NCBI RefSeq assembly: GCF_900112605.1
Contig: NZ_FOMJ01000001.1
Location: 272,577 to 336,576 of the forward strand
Length of the DNA stretch: 64,000 nucleotides
From: Thiohalospira halophila DSM 15071
Lineage (GTDB): Bacteria; Pseudomonadota; Gammaproteobacteria; Thiohalospirales; Thiohalospiraceae
Reading direction: 5' to 3'
Shown here: positions 27,804-37,198 of the stretch, piece after piece
Layout of the letters: every line of letters begins with the position of its first letter
Position numbering within the stretch: the stretch's first letter is position 1
Notes under the pieces: generated by a model
The model's database searches: none
The model's input: only the letters and a program-made list of their open reading frames with translations
What the model was told of the DNA's origin: nothing
Position numbers and translations under genes: made by a program

Positions 27804-29353
27804 GGGCGCCGGTCTCTCTGCTCCGGAATACGGCCTGGGCGACGGCGGGCCGGTATGTGGAGTACTTCCTCGGCATGGTGATGTCGGTGATGATTGCCCG
27901 GGCGCTGGGGCCGTCGGATTACGGCATCTATGCCTTCGCCATCTGGCTGAGCCACCTCTCCCTGTTGCTCATCAATGGCGGCCAGCCCACCGCGCTGATC
28001 AAGTTCCTGGCGGAACTGCGGGGCCGGGGAGACGAGGGGGCGGAGGGGGCGCTGTTCCGCCGGGTCAATCGGTTCCACCACTGGACCACGGGCCTCTTCC
28101 TGGCGCTGGGCAGCGGTATCATCGCGCTGGCGGGCGATTCCATCCTCCCCGGCGACGCACCGGGCGTACTGCTCTGGCTGGTCCTTCTGGCAACGGTCTT
28201 CAAGGCCTCCTACATGTTCCGGCAGGGGCTCGCGAAGGGGCGGGAAGACTTTCGTGCCATCGCCCTGACCATCCTGGTGGTCGCACCGGCCAATACGGTC
28301 GCGGTCGCCGTGGCCTCATCGGTGGGCGCCGGGCTGGCCGGTTTCCTGGCGGTCTTCACGGGGGCCGGCCTGGCCTACTTCCTGTTGCTGCGGGTATTCC
28401 TGGGCCGTCCCCCGATTCCCGATCCCGGCGCGCCGGAGCGGGTCGCCGCGCTCCGCCCGCGCCTGCATCGCCACATCCTCCTGGCAACGGCCAATACCCT
28501 GCTGGCCTTCCTGGTCTTCAAGCAGTCGGAGGTCCTCTTCCTGCGCCTGTTCGCGGAGACCAGCGCCATCGCCTACTTCAATGTGGCCTTCACGCTCTCC
28601 ACGGCGGCGGCGACGCTGGTGCCGGGGATCGTCGGCACCATTCTGCTGCCGGCCATGGCGCGGGCGGTGGCCCGGGATCAAGCGACGGCCGGGCGCACCT
28701 TCGTGGAGTCCACTCGGTACCTCTGGCTGCTGGGACTGCCGCTGATGGCGGGCGGGCTGCTCTATGCGGACAACCTCGTGGGGCTCCTCTACGGGGCCGA
28801 ATTCCGGGATGCCGCCGTCCCGCTGGCGGCGCTACTGGTTGCCAGCTCCTTCCACATCATCTCGCAGGGGGGCAGCAGCTATCAGATCAGCTCCGATCGG
28901 CAGCATGTCCTTCTGCGACTCAATCTCGTGCTGGTGGCGATCACCCTGGCCCTCGACTGGGTCCTCATCGCCAACTACGGCCTGACCGGGGCGGTGATCG
29001 CCTTCAGCACCACCACCATCGGGTCGTCGCTCTTCCTTATCGCGCTGACCTGTCGGGATCTGGGGGTCCGCCTCCCGCTGGGCATCGCCCTGCGGGCCAC
29101 GCTGGCCGGCGGCCTGGCCCTGGTCCTGGTCTGGCCCCTGGGCTGGGTTCTGGGCTCCGTCGCGGAACTCCTGGTGGGCGGGGTCCTGTTCGTCGCCATC
29201 TACCTGGTGGCAACCCTGCGCCTGCGCTGCTGGACGGCCACCGACCTGGCCACCGGGCACCGCCTGCTCAAGCGGCCGGGGATCCGGTGGCTGGTGCCGG
29301 GCGGTGCCTTCCTGCTGGACCGCGTCGGGGCACGCCCCGCTACTACGGAGTAG
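27800..29353 (+). CDS. Polysaccharide flippase (Wzx/MATE-like)
   Basis: A 517-residue protein with about 12-14 membrane helices. The opening LLRNTAWATAGRYVEYFLGMVMSVMIARALGPSDYGIYAFA is the typical polysaccharide biosynthesis (Wzx) N-terminus, and the later ETSAIAYFNVAFTLSTAAATLVPG is a conserved helix. It should move lipid-linked repeat units to the periplasmic side for the polymerase encoded just upstream. It overlaps that gene by 4 nt, and the next gene follows 3 nt after its stop. Confidence 0.9.
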   Translation: MRAPVSLLRNTAWATAGRYVEYFLGMVMSVMIARALGPSDYGIYAFAIWLSHLSLLLINGGQPTALIKFLAELRGRGDEGAEGALFRRVNRFHHWTTGLFLALGSGIIALAGDSILPGDAPGVLLWLVLLATVFKASYMFRQGLAKGREDFRAIALTILVVAPANTVAVAVASSVGAGLAGFLAVFTGAGLAYFLLLRVFLGRPPIPDPGAPERVAALRPRLHRHILLATANTLLAFLVFKQSEVLFLRLFAETSAIAYFNVAFTLSTAAATLVPGIVGTILLPAMARAVARDQATAGRTFVESTRYLWLLGLPLMAGGLLYADNLVGLLYGAEFRDAAVPLAALLVASSFHIISQGGSSYQISSDRQHVLLRLNLVLVAITLALDWVLIANYGLTGAVIAFSTTTIGSSLFLIALTCRDLGVRLPLGIALRATLAGGLALVLVWPLGWVLGSVAELLVGGVLFVAIYLVATLRLRCWTATDLATGHRLLKRPGIRWLVPGGAFLLDRVGARPATTE

Positions 29354-29356
29354 CCC

Positions 29357-30703
29357 ATGTACGAGACCCTCTTCCAGAAGGCACTGCTACCGCTCCGGGA
29401 CCGGCTCCGGGGTGGCAGAACCACGAACTACTGGCGGGAGTACGAGGCGCAGCAGTGGTGGTCGCCGCAGGAGCTGGCCGATCTCCAGTGGCAGAAGCTG
29501 CAGGTGCTGCTGGACCACTGCCAGCGCCGGGTCCCCTATTACCGCGAGACCTGGGCCGCCGCCGGGGTGGATGTCAACGACTTCACCGGTGTCGGCGATC
29601 TGCGCTTCCTGCCCACCGTGGACAAGGCGGCCATCCGCGAGAATCGCCAGGCCTTCATCGCCGAAGGGTGGGAGGACCGGGTGATGACCAAGAACACCGG
29701 GGGCTCCACCGGCGAACCGCTGCACTTCGGCTTCACCCGCGAGAGCGATGAGCGGCGGATGGCCGTGATGTTCCGCGGCTACGGCTGGGCCGGCGCCGCC
29801 CCGGGGCGGCGCGTAGCCTATCTCTGGGGGGCGCCGGTCGCGGAGCGTACCCGCCTGGCGCAATTGAAGGAGGCGGCCTTCCACCGCTTCTTCCATCGGC
29901 GCATGTTCGATACCAATCGACTGGACCCGGAGGTTCTGGAGTCCCTGCGTCGGCAGCTCCTGCGCTACCGGCCGCGGGCCATCGTCGGCTACGTGGCCCC
30001 CCTGCAGGCACTCGCCGACTACGCCCTGCGCCAGGGGCGGGAACTGCCGCGAGTGGATGGCGTCCTGGCTGCCGCCGAGCAGCTCTATTCCAGTCAGCGC
30101 GAACTCATCGAGGAGGCCTTCCGATCCCCGGTCTTCAATACCTACGGCTGCCGGGAATTCATGCTCATCGCCTCGGAGTGCGAGCACGGGCGCATGCACC
30201 TCAACAGCGACCACCTGGTGGTGGAGGCGGTGGACGAGGCCGGCCAGCCGGCCACTGAAGGCGGGGATCTCGCCATCATCGACCTGCACAACTTCGGCTT
30301 TCCCTTCGTGCGCTATCGCAATGGCGACCAGGGATTGCCCGGGGCCGCCGGCTGCCCCTGCGGACGCGGCCTCCCGGTACTGGACCGGCTGGACGGGCGC
30401 AGCCTGGACATCCTTCGGACCCCGTCCGGGGCCACCATTCCGGGTGAGTACTTCTTCAACGTCATGCGACCGGTGGAGGGGGTGCGCCGCTTCCAGGTGG
30501 TCCAGGAGGCGCTGGATCGCCTGGAGGTGCGCTACGTCCTGGGGCCGGAGTTCACCGCGGCCGATCAGGAGCAGATCGAGGCGGAGATCCGCCGGGTACT
30601 GAATGATGACGCCATGGAGGTGACCTACCGCGCCATGGACGAACTCCCGACTACCGCCAGCGGCAAGCTCCGGGTGACGCTCTCCCGGCTGGAGGAGACA
30701 TGA
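29357..30703 (+). CDS. CapK/PaaK-like adenylate-forming enzyme
   Basis: This 448-residue protein resembles phenylacetate-CoA ligases and their capsule relatives (CapK). It has the AMP-binding P-loop TKNTGGSTGEPL, the adenine-site region NTYGCREFM, and the RYRNGDQG and C-terminal GKLRVT segments. A small zinc-like knuckle (CPCGRG) is also present. In polysaccharide loci these enzymes are thought to activate a carboxylic acid for transfer to the sugar chain. The substrate here is unknown. The GNAT/FemAB-like transferase at 37.2 kb could use a group activated by it. Confidence 0.82.
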   Translation: MYETLFQKALLPLRDRLRGGRTTNYWREYEAQQWWSPQELADLQWQKLQVLLDHCQRRVPYYRETWAAAGVDVNDFTGVGDLRFLPTVDKAAIRENRQAFIAEGWEDRVMTKNTGGSTGEPLHFGFTRESDERRMAVMFRGYGWAGAAPGRRVAYLWGAPVAERTRLAQLKEAAFHRFFHRRMFDTNRLDPEVLESLRRQLLRYRPRAIVGYVAPLQALADYALRQGRELPRVDGVLAAAEQLYSSQRELIEEAFRSPVFNTYGCREFMLIASECEHGRMHLNSDHLVVEAVDEAGQPATEGGDLAIIDLHNFGFPFVRYRNGDQGLPGAAGCPCGRGLPVLDRLDGRSLDILRTPSGATIPGEYFFNVMRPVEGVRRFQVVQEALDRLEVRYVLGPEFTAADQEQIEAEIRRVLNDDAMEVTYRAMDELPTTASGKLRVTLSRLEET

Positions 30704-31809
30704 ACATCGTCCATGTTGTGGAGAATCTGGAGCGGGGCGGCCTGGAACGCATGGTCGTCGACCTCGCCACGGCGCAGCAGGCGGACGGCCATCGGGTCGC
30801 CATCGCGACGCTCTTTCAGCCGGGGCAGCTGGCCCCGGAGGCCGAGGCGGCCGGTGTGGTTGTCCATCCGGCGGGCAAGCGGCCGGGCCCGGATCTGCGC
30901 GCCCTGGGCGAACTGCGCCGGTTCTTCCGGTCGTGGCGGCCCGAGGTGATCCACAGCCACAATCCCATGCCCCACCAGTACGCAGTCGCCGCCTCCCCGG
31001 GGCGGCGAACCGGGCGCATCAATACCCGTCACGGCCTGGGGCAGGCGGCGGACAGCCGGCGCTCCCGCCGTCTCTTCCGGCTGGCCATGACGCGGACGGA
31101 CTTCGGCGTCGCGGTGTGCCGCGCGGCGCTGGATCAGTACGTCCGCAATGGCCTGATCCCGCCGCGCAAGGGGCGGGTAATCCACAACGGGATCCGGGTC
31201 GACCGCTTCCTGCCGCGGGATTCGCGCCGACGGGATGCCCTGCGTACCGAGCTGGGACTGGAGCCCGGCGGGCCGGTGGTGGGGACGGTGGGCCGGCTCA
31301 ATCCGGCCAAGGATCAGGGGCGGCTGGTGGCGGCCTTCTCCGGCATCCGCCAGCGCCATCCCGACGCCATCCTGGTGATCATCGGGGGCGGCCCCCTGGA
31401 GGCCGAACTCCGCCAGGATATCGCCAGGTCGGGCCTGGAGGCCGCCGTCTTCCTCCTGGGGGACAGCGACCATGTCCCGGAGTTGCTGGCCGGTTTCGAC
31501 CTCTTTGTCCTGCCCTCCCGGACCGAGGGCTATTCCATCGCCCTGCTGGAGGCGGCGGCGGCCCACCTGCCCGCCGTGGTCACCCGGGTCGGGGGGAACG
31601 CCGACATCGTCGCCGACGGCCTGCGGGGGCGGGTGGTGCCACCGGGGGATACGGCCGCCCTCACCACCGTGGTGAGCGAACTCCTCGCCGCGCCGGAACA
31701 TCGCCTGTTCATGGGGCAGAACGCCGGGAGCTGGGCGCGTGAGCATGCCTCCGTGGAGGCCATGGCCCACAGCTACGAGGCGCTCTACCGGGAGGCGGGG
31801 GCGAGATGA
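30700..31809 (+). CDS. Glycosyltransferase family 4
   Basis: A 369-residue GT-B enzyme. The N-terminal domain begins with HVVENLERGGLERMVVDLA, the form seen in exosortase-A-associated transferases. The C-terminal GT4 domain has the nucleotide-binding TVGRLNPAKDQGRLV stretch and the SRTEGYSIALLEAAA block with the E-x7-E acidic pair. It should add a sugar to the growing lipid-linked unit in the cytoplasm. Donor and linkage are not readable from sequence. It overlaps its neighbours by 4 nt on each side. Confidence 0.88.
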   Translation: MNIVHVVENLERGGLERMVVDLATAQQADGHRVAIATLFQPGQLAPEAEAAGVVVHPAGKRPGPDLRALGELRRFFRSWRPEVIHSHNPMPHQYAVAASPGRRTGRINTRHGLGQAADSRRSRRLFRLAMTRTDFGVAVCRAALDQYVRNGLIPPRKGRVIHNGIRVDRFLPRDSRRRDALRTELGLEPGGPVVGTVGRLNPAKDQGRLVAAFSGIRQRHPDAILVIIGGGPLEAELRQDIARSGLEAAVFLLGDSDHVPELLAGFDLFVLPSRTEGYSIALLEAAAAHLPAVVTRVGGNADIVADGLRGRVVPPGDTAALTTVVSELLAAPEHRLFMGQNAGSWAREHASVEAMAHSYEALYREAGAR

Positions 31810-32981
31810 ACGAGACCGTGATCCTGACCAATCTCTTCCCGACACCCTGGGAGCCGGGCCGCGGGACCTTCAATCTCCAGGCCTTTACCCATCTGGCCGG
31901 CCGTCGTCCGCTGCGCGTGATGGTGCCGGTGGAGTGGCCGACCTGGCTCCGGCGTCGACCCGCGCCGCCCCCCCTGCCCGCGGGGCTGGCCGGGCGGGTG
32001 GACTGGTTCCCCTACTGGTACCCGCCGCGGGTGGGACGTGCCCTCCACCCGCTCGGTCTCCTGGCCTCCCTCGCGGCCGCCCGGCCGGGCCGCCTGTTGC
32101 GCCGGCCCGCCGCGCTGCTGGCGAGCTGGGCCTATCCGGATGCCGTGGCCGGGGCCTGGCTGGCGGCCCTGTGGCGAGTGCCGCTGGTGGTGAAGGTCCA
32201 CGGCTCCGATCTCAACCTCATGGCCACCGGCGGCCTCCATCGGCCCCAGATCCGCTTCGCCCTGCGGCGGGCCGCCGGGGTACTGGCGGTGAGCGAGGCC
32301 CTGGCCGGGGAGGCGCGCAGCCTGGGGGCGGCACCGGACCGCATCCGGGTGATCTACAACGGCGTGGATACTGCCCGATTCCAGCCCGGCGATCGGCGCC
32401 AGGCGCGACAGGCCCTGGGGCTGGCTCCCGGTCGGCGAGTCCTGCTCTTCGTGGGCAACCTCAAGGACTCCAAGGGCTGCCAGGATCTCCTGGCGGCCTT
32501 CGCCAGGGTGGCGGCCGCTCAGCCCCGGGTCGATCTCCACTACGTGGGGAACGGGCCGGAGTCGGACTCGCTGGCCGACCGGGCCGCGAGCCTGGGAATC
32601 GGGGAGCGGGTCCATCTCCACGGGGGCCGGCCTCATACCGAGCTGGGTCAGTGGTTCAACGCCGCCAACTGGACGGCGCTCCCCAGCCATGCCGAGGGCG
32701 TTCCCAACTGCCTGCTGGAGTCCATGGCCTGCGGGACGCCGGTGGTTGCCTCCCGGGTCGGCGGGATCCCGGAGGTGGTTCCGGACGAGGCCGGGATCCT
32801 GCACCCGCCCCGGCGGGAGGAGGAGCTGGCGGCGGCCCTGGAGGAGGCCATGGGACGGCGCTGGGACCGGCCCCGCATCGCCAGCCACGCGGCCGGCTTC
32901 GACTGGGCGACCAATGCCCGCGAGACCGATGCCCTGCTGTCCCGGGCGACCGGAACAGGGGAGGAATTCCAGACATCATGA
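31806..32981 (+). CDS. Glycosyltransferase family 4
   Basis: A 391-residue GT-B enzyme of the GT4 family, distinct from the one before it. N-terminal TNLFPTPWEPGRGTFNLQ is typical of this branch. The C-terminal half has LLFVGNLKDSKGCQDLLAAFA and the PSHAEGVPNCLLESMACGTPVVAS block with its conserved glutamates. It probably adds one residue of the repeat unit. It overlaps the preceding GT4 gene by 4 nt and the following deacetylase by 4 nt. Confidence 0.88.
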   Translation: MNETVILTNLFPTPWEPGRGTFNLQAFTHLAGRRPLRVMVPVEWPTWLRRRPAPPPLPAGLAGRVDWFPYWYPPRVGRALHPLGLLASLAAARPGRLLRRPAALLASWAYPDAVAGAWLAALWRVPLVVKVHGSDLNLMATGGLHRPQIRFALRRAAGVLAVSEALAGEARSLGAAPDRIRVIYNGVDTARFQPGDRRQARQALGLAPGRRVLLFVGNLKDSKGCQDLLAAFARVAAAQPRVDLHYVGNGPESDSLADRAASLGIGERVHLHGGRPHTELGQWFNAANWTALPSHAEGVPNCLLESMACGTPVVASRVGGIPEVVPDEAGILHPPRREEELAAALEEAMGRRWDRPRIASHAAGFDWATNARETDALLSRATGTGEEFQTS

Positions 32982-33616
32982 AGACCCGACTGATCCAGGA
33001 ACTCAAGCGCCTGATCCGCGCCTGGCTCCTTCGCAGTACCCGCAACCGGCCCGAGGTGTATCTGACCTTCGACGACGGCCCCCATCCGGTGGGGACACCA
33101 GCGCTGCTCGACGTGTTGCGCCGCCACGAGGTCCCGGCGACCTTCTTCCTCATCGGGACGGCTGCCGAGCGCTTTCCGGATGCCGTGGATGCCATCGTGG
33201 CCGATGAGCACCTCATCGGGAATCACTCCCTGACCCACCGGCACTTCGGGCAATTGGGGAGTCTGGGCCAGTGGCGGCAGATGCGGGCGGCAGAACGGAT
33301 TCTGCGGCGTCACGACAGGCTTCGGGGACGACCGTTCCGGGCCCCTCAGGGGCGGTTCCGGCCCCTCTTCGGCCTCTGGCTCGCCCTGCGCGGACGGGGG
33401 CCGATCCACTGGTCCCTGGATAGCGGCGATGGCGGCTTCACCGACGTCGACGAACTGGTGGAGCACCTCCGGGAGCATCCACCGGGGCCGGGGGATGTGC
33501 TGCTCTTCCATGACGATAGTCCCGTCACGCCGCGGGCCCTGGAGCGGCTCCTGCCGGAGTGGAAGGCCGCCGGCCTGACCTTCGCCAGACTGCCGGGCTG
33601 GGAGGTCGGGCGATGA
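32978..33616 (+). CDS. NodB-type polysaccharide deacetylase (short)
   Basis: A 212-residue compact NodB domain. Motif 1 is VYLTFDDGPHP, motif 2 GNHSLTHRHFG with the two metal histidines, and motif 3 falls in PFRAPQGRFRP. The C-terminal LLFHDD block supplies the usual leucine-histidine pair. It is the second deacetylase of the operon; two such enzymes suggest a polymer rich in N-acetyl-amino sugars, consistent with the UDP-HexNAc dehydrogenase next door. No signal peptide is apparent. Start and stop both overlap neighbours by 4 nt. Confidence 0.87.
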   Translation: MKTRLIQELKRLIRAWLLRSTRNRPEVYLTFDDGPHPVGTPALLDVLRRHEVPATFFLIGTAAERFPDAVDAIVADEHLIGNHSLTHRHFGQLGSLGQWRQMRAAERILRRHDRLRGRPFRAPQGRFRPLFGLWLALRGRGPIHWSLDSGDGGFTDVDELVEHLREHPPGPGDVLLFHDDSPVTPRALERLLPEWKAAGLTFARLPGWEVGR

Positions 33617-34800
33617 GGATCCTCTATCACCACCGCACCCGCGGTCGCAGCGTGGAGGGCGTCCACATCCGCGGCATCGTCGAGGCCCTGCGCGCCATGG
33701 GCCACGAGGTGTCCATCCTCTCCTTCCCCGGGGCCGATCCGGAGGCCCCGGAGGAGCGGGCCGATCAGCGCCCCGGCCGGGCCCAGGCGGTGATCCGCTG
33801 GGTTACCACGCGCCTGCCGGAGTGGGCCTTCGAGGCGCTGGAGCTGGCCTACAACGCCTATACCTGGCCGCGACTCTCCCGCGCCGCCCGGCGCGACGGC
33901 GAATGGGATCTCATCTACGAGCGCTACTCCCTCTTCCTCTTTGCCACCGTGCTCTGGGCGCGGCGGCGGGGGATCCCCGTGGTGCTCGAGATCAACGACT
34001 CGGCGCTGCTCGAGCGGGTGCGACCGCTGTCCTGGCGCCGTCTGGCGCGCGCCATCGAGGGCCGCGTGCTGCGGGCGGCCAGCGGGCGAGTCTTCATCTC
34101 CCGTAATTTCCGGGAGACCGCCGAGGCCGCCTACGGTGACCTCTCCCCGGCGGTGATCTCCCCCAACGCGGCCGATGCCGCGGTCTTCTTCGACCCGGAC
34201 CGCTACGATCGCGAGGCCATCCGCGCGGAGTACGGCCTCGAGGGGCGCGTGGTGGCCGGTTACGTCGGTGCCTTCGTCGCCTGGCACGGGATCCAGCCCT
34301 TCGTGGAGGCCATCCTGCCCCGGCTCCGGGAGCGGCCCGAGCTGGTGCTGCTGCTGGTGGGGGACGGCGAACGCTACCCGGCCATCGCCGAGGCGGTGGA
34401 AGCGGCGGGTCTCGCCGATCAGGTACGGCTCACCGGACGGGTTCCCCATGCCGAGGTCCCGGCACTCATGGCGGCCATGGACTTCGCGGTACTCCCCGAC
34501 TCCAACACCTACGGCTCCCCCATGAAGGTCTTCGAGTTCATGGCCATGGGGCTGGGGGTGGTGGCGCCGGACTACGGGCCGCTCACGGAGGTCATCGGCG
34601 ACGGCGAGACCGGCTGGCTCTTCCCCGCGGGAGACATCCCGGCCGGCATGGAGCGGACCCTGGCCGTGGCCGGTGACGAGGCCGAGCAGCGCCGCGTGGG
34701 GGCGGCGGCAGCGGACTACATCCGCCGGGAACGGCAGTGGCGGGACAACGCCGCCCAGCTCCTGGCCCTGGTGCCCGGAGCGGGCGAGGAGGGGAGATGA
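33613..34800 (+). CDS. Glycosyltransferase family 4
   Basis: A 395-residue GT4 enzyme. The N-terminus reads RILYHHRTRGRSVEGVHIRGIVEAL, a form frequent in exosortase-associated loci. The donor-binding half shows VVAGYVGAFVAWHGIQPFVEA and then LPDSNTYGSPMKVFEFMAMGLGVVAPDYGP with the conserved SPMKxFEyMA block. It should act in repeat-unit assembly; sugar specificity is unknown. It starts inside the deacetylase stop and overlaps the following GT2 gene by 4 nt. Confidence 0.88.
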   Translation: MRILYHHRTRGRSVEGVHIRGIVEALRAMGHEVSILSFPGADPEAPEERADQRPGRAQAVIRWVTTRLPEWAFEALELAYNAYTWPRLSRAARRDGEWDLIYERYSLFLFATVLWARRRGIPVVLEINDSALLERVRPLSWRRLARAIEGRVLRAASGRVFISRNFRETAEAAYGDLSPAVISPNAADAAVFFDPDRYDREAIRAEYGLEGRVVAGYVGAFVAWHGIQPFVEAILPRLRERPELVLLLVGDGERYPAIAEAVEAAGLADQVRLTGRVPHAEVPALMAAMDFAVLPDSNTYGSPMKVFEFMAMGLGVVAPDYGPLTEVIGDGETGWLFPAGDIPAGMERTLAVAGDEAEQRRVGAAAADYIRRERQWRDNAAQLLALVPGAGEEGR

Positions 34801-35996
34801 TCGGACTGGAGCTACTCTTCTGGCTGGCGGTGGTGGGAGTGGTCTATACCTATGCCCTCTATCCCATCGTCCTCATCGTGGCCGCCACCGGGGGGCAGGT
34901 GGCCGGTGATCTGCGCTTCGTGACCGGCAAGGGGGAGCGTCGGACACCGGCGCTTCCGGCGGAGCCGCCGCCGGTGGCCGTGATCATCGCGGCCTTCAAC
35001 GAGGCCGGCTCCATCGGGCCCCGGCTCTACAACCTCCTGGCCCAGGCGTATCCCGGGGAACTCCGCATCCTCGTCGGGTCGGATGCCTCCGATGACGCCA
35101 CGGTGGCCGAGGCCCGGGCCGTGGCCGACCCCCGCATCGAGGTCATCGACTTCCGCGAGCGGCGGGGCAAGGCGGCGGTGCTCAATGATCTCGTCTCCCG
35201 GGTGGGGGAGGGGATCCTGATCCTGACCGATGCCAACACCCGCTTCGAGCCCCGGACCCTGGAGCAGCTGGTGCGCCACTTTGCCGACCCGGCCGTGGGC
35301 GTGGTCTGCGGGGAACTCCATCTCGAGGGGAATGACGGCAGCAATCAGGACGGCGTCTACTGGCGCTACGAGCAGGTCCTGAAGTTCTACGAGAGCCGTA
35401 TCGGGGGCCTTCTCGGGGCCAATGGCGCCGTCTACGCCCTGCACCATGACGCCTTCCGCGCCCTGCCGGCGGGGACCATCGTGGATGATTTCCATACCGC
35501 CATGGTCGCGGCGGAGGAGGGGTGGGGAGTGGTCTACGACCCCGAGGCGCGGGCGGTGGAGGAGACGCCGGAGGCGCTGGCCGATGAGTTCCGCCGCCGG
35601 ATCCGCATCGGGGTGGGGAACTGGCAGTCCTTCGCCCGCTTCGTCGGCATGCTCCATCCGCGCCACGGGGCGCGGGCCTTCACCTTCCTCTCCCACAAGG
35701 TGCTGCGCTGGCTGGTACCCCACCTGGCCCTGGTGGCGCTGGCGACCAGCATCGCCCTGGCCGTGAGCGGGGAGGGGCTCTACATCGGGATCCTGGTGCT
35801 CCAGATCCTCGGCTATGGCTGGGCGGTGGGTGGCTGGTTGTGGCTCGCCGCCGGCCGCCGCCTGCCGGGACTCGCCCGGGCACCCATCTCCCTGGCGGCC
35901 ATGAACGTGGCGCTCTTCCTGGGATTCCTGCGCTGGCTGGTCGGGGGCAGTGGCGGGGCGTGGAACCGGACCCGGCGCAATTCGGAGGCGACATGA
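34797..35996 (+). CDS. Glycosyltransferase family 2, membrane-bound
   Basis: A 399-residue GT2 enzyme with an N-terminal membrane helix, the GT-A domain and three C-terminal membrane helices. The GT-A domain shows AVIIAAFNEAGSIGPRL, the metal-binding region ILTDANTRFEP, and GANGAVYALHHDAF, with RRRIRIGVGNWQSF near the acceptor site. The layout is that of processive or membrane-associated transferases such as NodC/IcaA relatives. It may therefore elongate or add a single sugar at the membrane. It overlaps both neighbours by 4 nt. Confidence 0.87.
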   Translation: MIGLELLFWLAVVGVVYTYALYPIVLIVAATGGQVAGDLRFVTGKGERRTPALPAEPPPVAVIIAAFNEAGSIGPRLYNLLAQAYPGELRILVGSDASDDATVAEARAVADPRIEVIDFRERRGKAAVLNDLVSRVGEGILILTDANTRFEPRTLEQLVRHFADPAVGVVCGELHLEGNDGSNQDGVYWRYEQVLKFYESRIGGLLGANGAVYALHHDAFRALPAGTIVDDFHTAMVAAEEGWGVVYDPEARAVEETPEALADEFRRRIRIGVGNWQSFARFVGMLHPRHGARAFTFLSHKVLRWLVPHLALVALATSIALAVSGEGLYIGILVLQILGYGWAVGGWLWLAAGRRLPGLARAPISLAAMNVALFLGFLRWLVGGSGGAWNRTRRNSEAT

Positions 35997-37198
35997 TGGC
36001 GATCCTCATCGGCCTGCTCCTGGCGGCCCTCCTGCTGGCAGCCGGGGGTGTGGTGCTACTGGTGCGACGACGCAACATGCACCAGTGGCTGCCGGCCTAT
36101 CTCCGCCGGCGGCGCCCGCGCCACCGCGAGCCGGGGCCGGTGCACGTCCTCTTCTGCTTCGTGGATCACTTCGAGCCGCGCTGGGGCGGGGCGGATATCG
36201 AGACCGAGCGGGCCCGGGTGGCGCGCTGGTGCCGCGACTATCCCCGCCTGGCGGAAGGGCACCGCGATGCCGACGGTCGACCGCCCCAGCACACCTTCTT
36301 CTATCCCGAGGAGGAGTATCGCCGGGAGCACCTGGAGGCGCTGGTGGGGCTCTGCGCCGCCGGCTACGGGGAGATCGAGGTCCACCTTCACCACGATGAC
36401 GACACGGCCGAGAACCTGCGCCGGACCCTCAACGGCTTCGTGGAGACCCTGGATTCCGAGCACGGGGCGCTGCCGCGGGATCCGGCAACGGGCCACCCGG
36501 TCTACGCCTTCATCCACGGCAACTGGTGCCTGGACAACAGCCGGGCGGACGGCCGCTGGTGCGGCGTCAACAACGAGATCGACATCCTGCGGGAGACCGG
36601 CTGCTACGCCGATTTCACCCTGCCCTCGGCCCCCTCGGATACGCAGACGGCGCAGATCAACAGCCTCTACTACGCTACCGACGACCCCGATCGACCCAAG
36701 TCCCACGACCGCGGCGAACCGGTCCGCGTGGGCGGGCGGGCCAGCGGCGACCTGATGATCATCCAGGGTCCGCTGGGTCTCGCCTGGCACGACCGCAAGT
36801 GGGGCCTCATGCCGCGCATCGAGAATGCCGACCTGCGCCGCGCCTTCCCGCCCACCCCGGCGCGGGTGGACCAGTGGGTGCGCGAGGGCGTCCACGTGGA
36901 GGGGCGTCCGGAGTGGGTGGTGGTGAAGGTCCATACCCACGGCACCCAGGAGGGGGACATGGATACCCTGCTGGGGGAGCCGGTGGACCGGATGTTCGAG
37001 CACCTGGAGCGGGCCTACAACGATGGCGAGCGCTACCGCCTCCACTACGTCACCGCCCGGGAGTGCTACAACATCATCAAGGCCGCCGAGGCCGGGGAGA
37101 GCGGCGACCCCGGCGCGTTCCGCGACTACCGCCTCCCGCCGCCGCCCATGCGGGCCGGGAATGATGGAACGGAGGTGCGGGGCCATGTCGCCTCCTGA
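35993..37198 (+). CDS. Uncharacterised His-rich membrane-anchored protein, possible deacetylase/hydrolase
   Basis: A 401-residue protein I cannot place in a named family. Residues 1-25 are a membrane anchor. The rest contains a series of metal-type motifs: VLFCFVDHFEPRW, HTFFYPEEEYR, EVHLHHDDDTAEN, YAFIHGNWCLDNS and VKVHTHGTQEGDMD. The spacing of these Asp/His strands suggests a beta/alpha barrel related to NodB deacetylases or glycoside hydrolases, with a metal site; that is inference. Its operon position, between a GT2 and a GNAT-like transferase, supports a role in modifying or trimming the polysaccharide. The start is ATGATG at 35993. Confidence 0.6.
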   Translation: MMAILIGLLLAALLLAAGGVVLLVRRRNMHQWLPAYLRRRRPRHREPGPVHVLFCFVDHFEPRWGGADIETERARVARWCRDYPRLAEGHRDADGRPPQHTFFYPEEEYRREHLEALVGLCAAGYGEIEVHLHHDDDTAENLRRTLNGFVETLDSEHGALPRDPATGHPVYAFIHGNWCLDNSRADGRWCGVNNEIDILRETGCYADFTLPSAPSDTQTAQINSLYYATDDPDRPKSHDRGEPVRVGGRASGDLMIIQGPLGLAWHDRKWGLMPRIENADLRRAFPPTPARVDQWVREGVHVEGRPEWVVVKVHTHGTQEGDMDTLLGEPVDRMFEHLERAYNDGERYRLHYVTARECYNIIKAAEAGESGDPGAFRDYRLPPPPMRAGNDGTEVRGHVAS

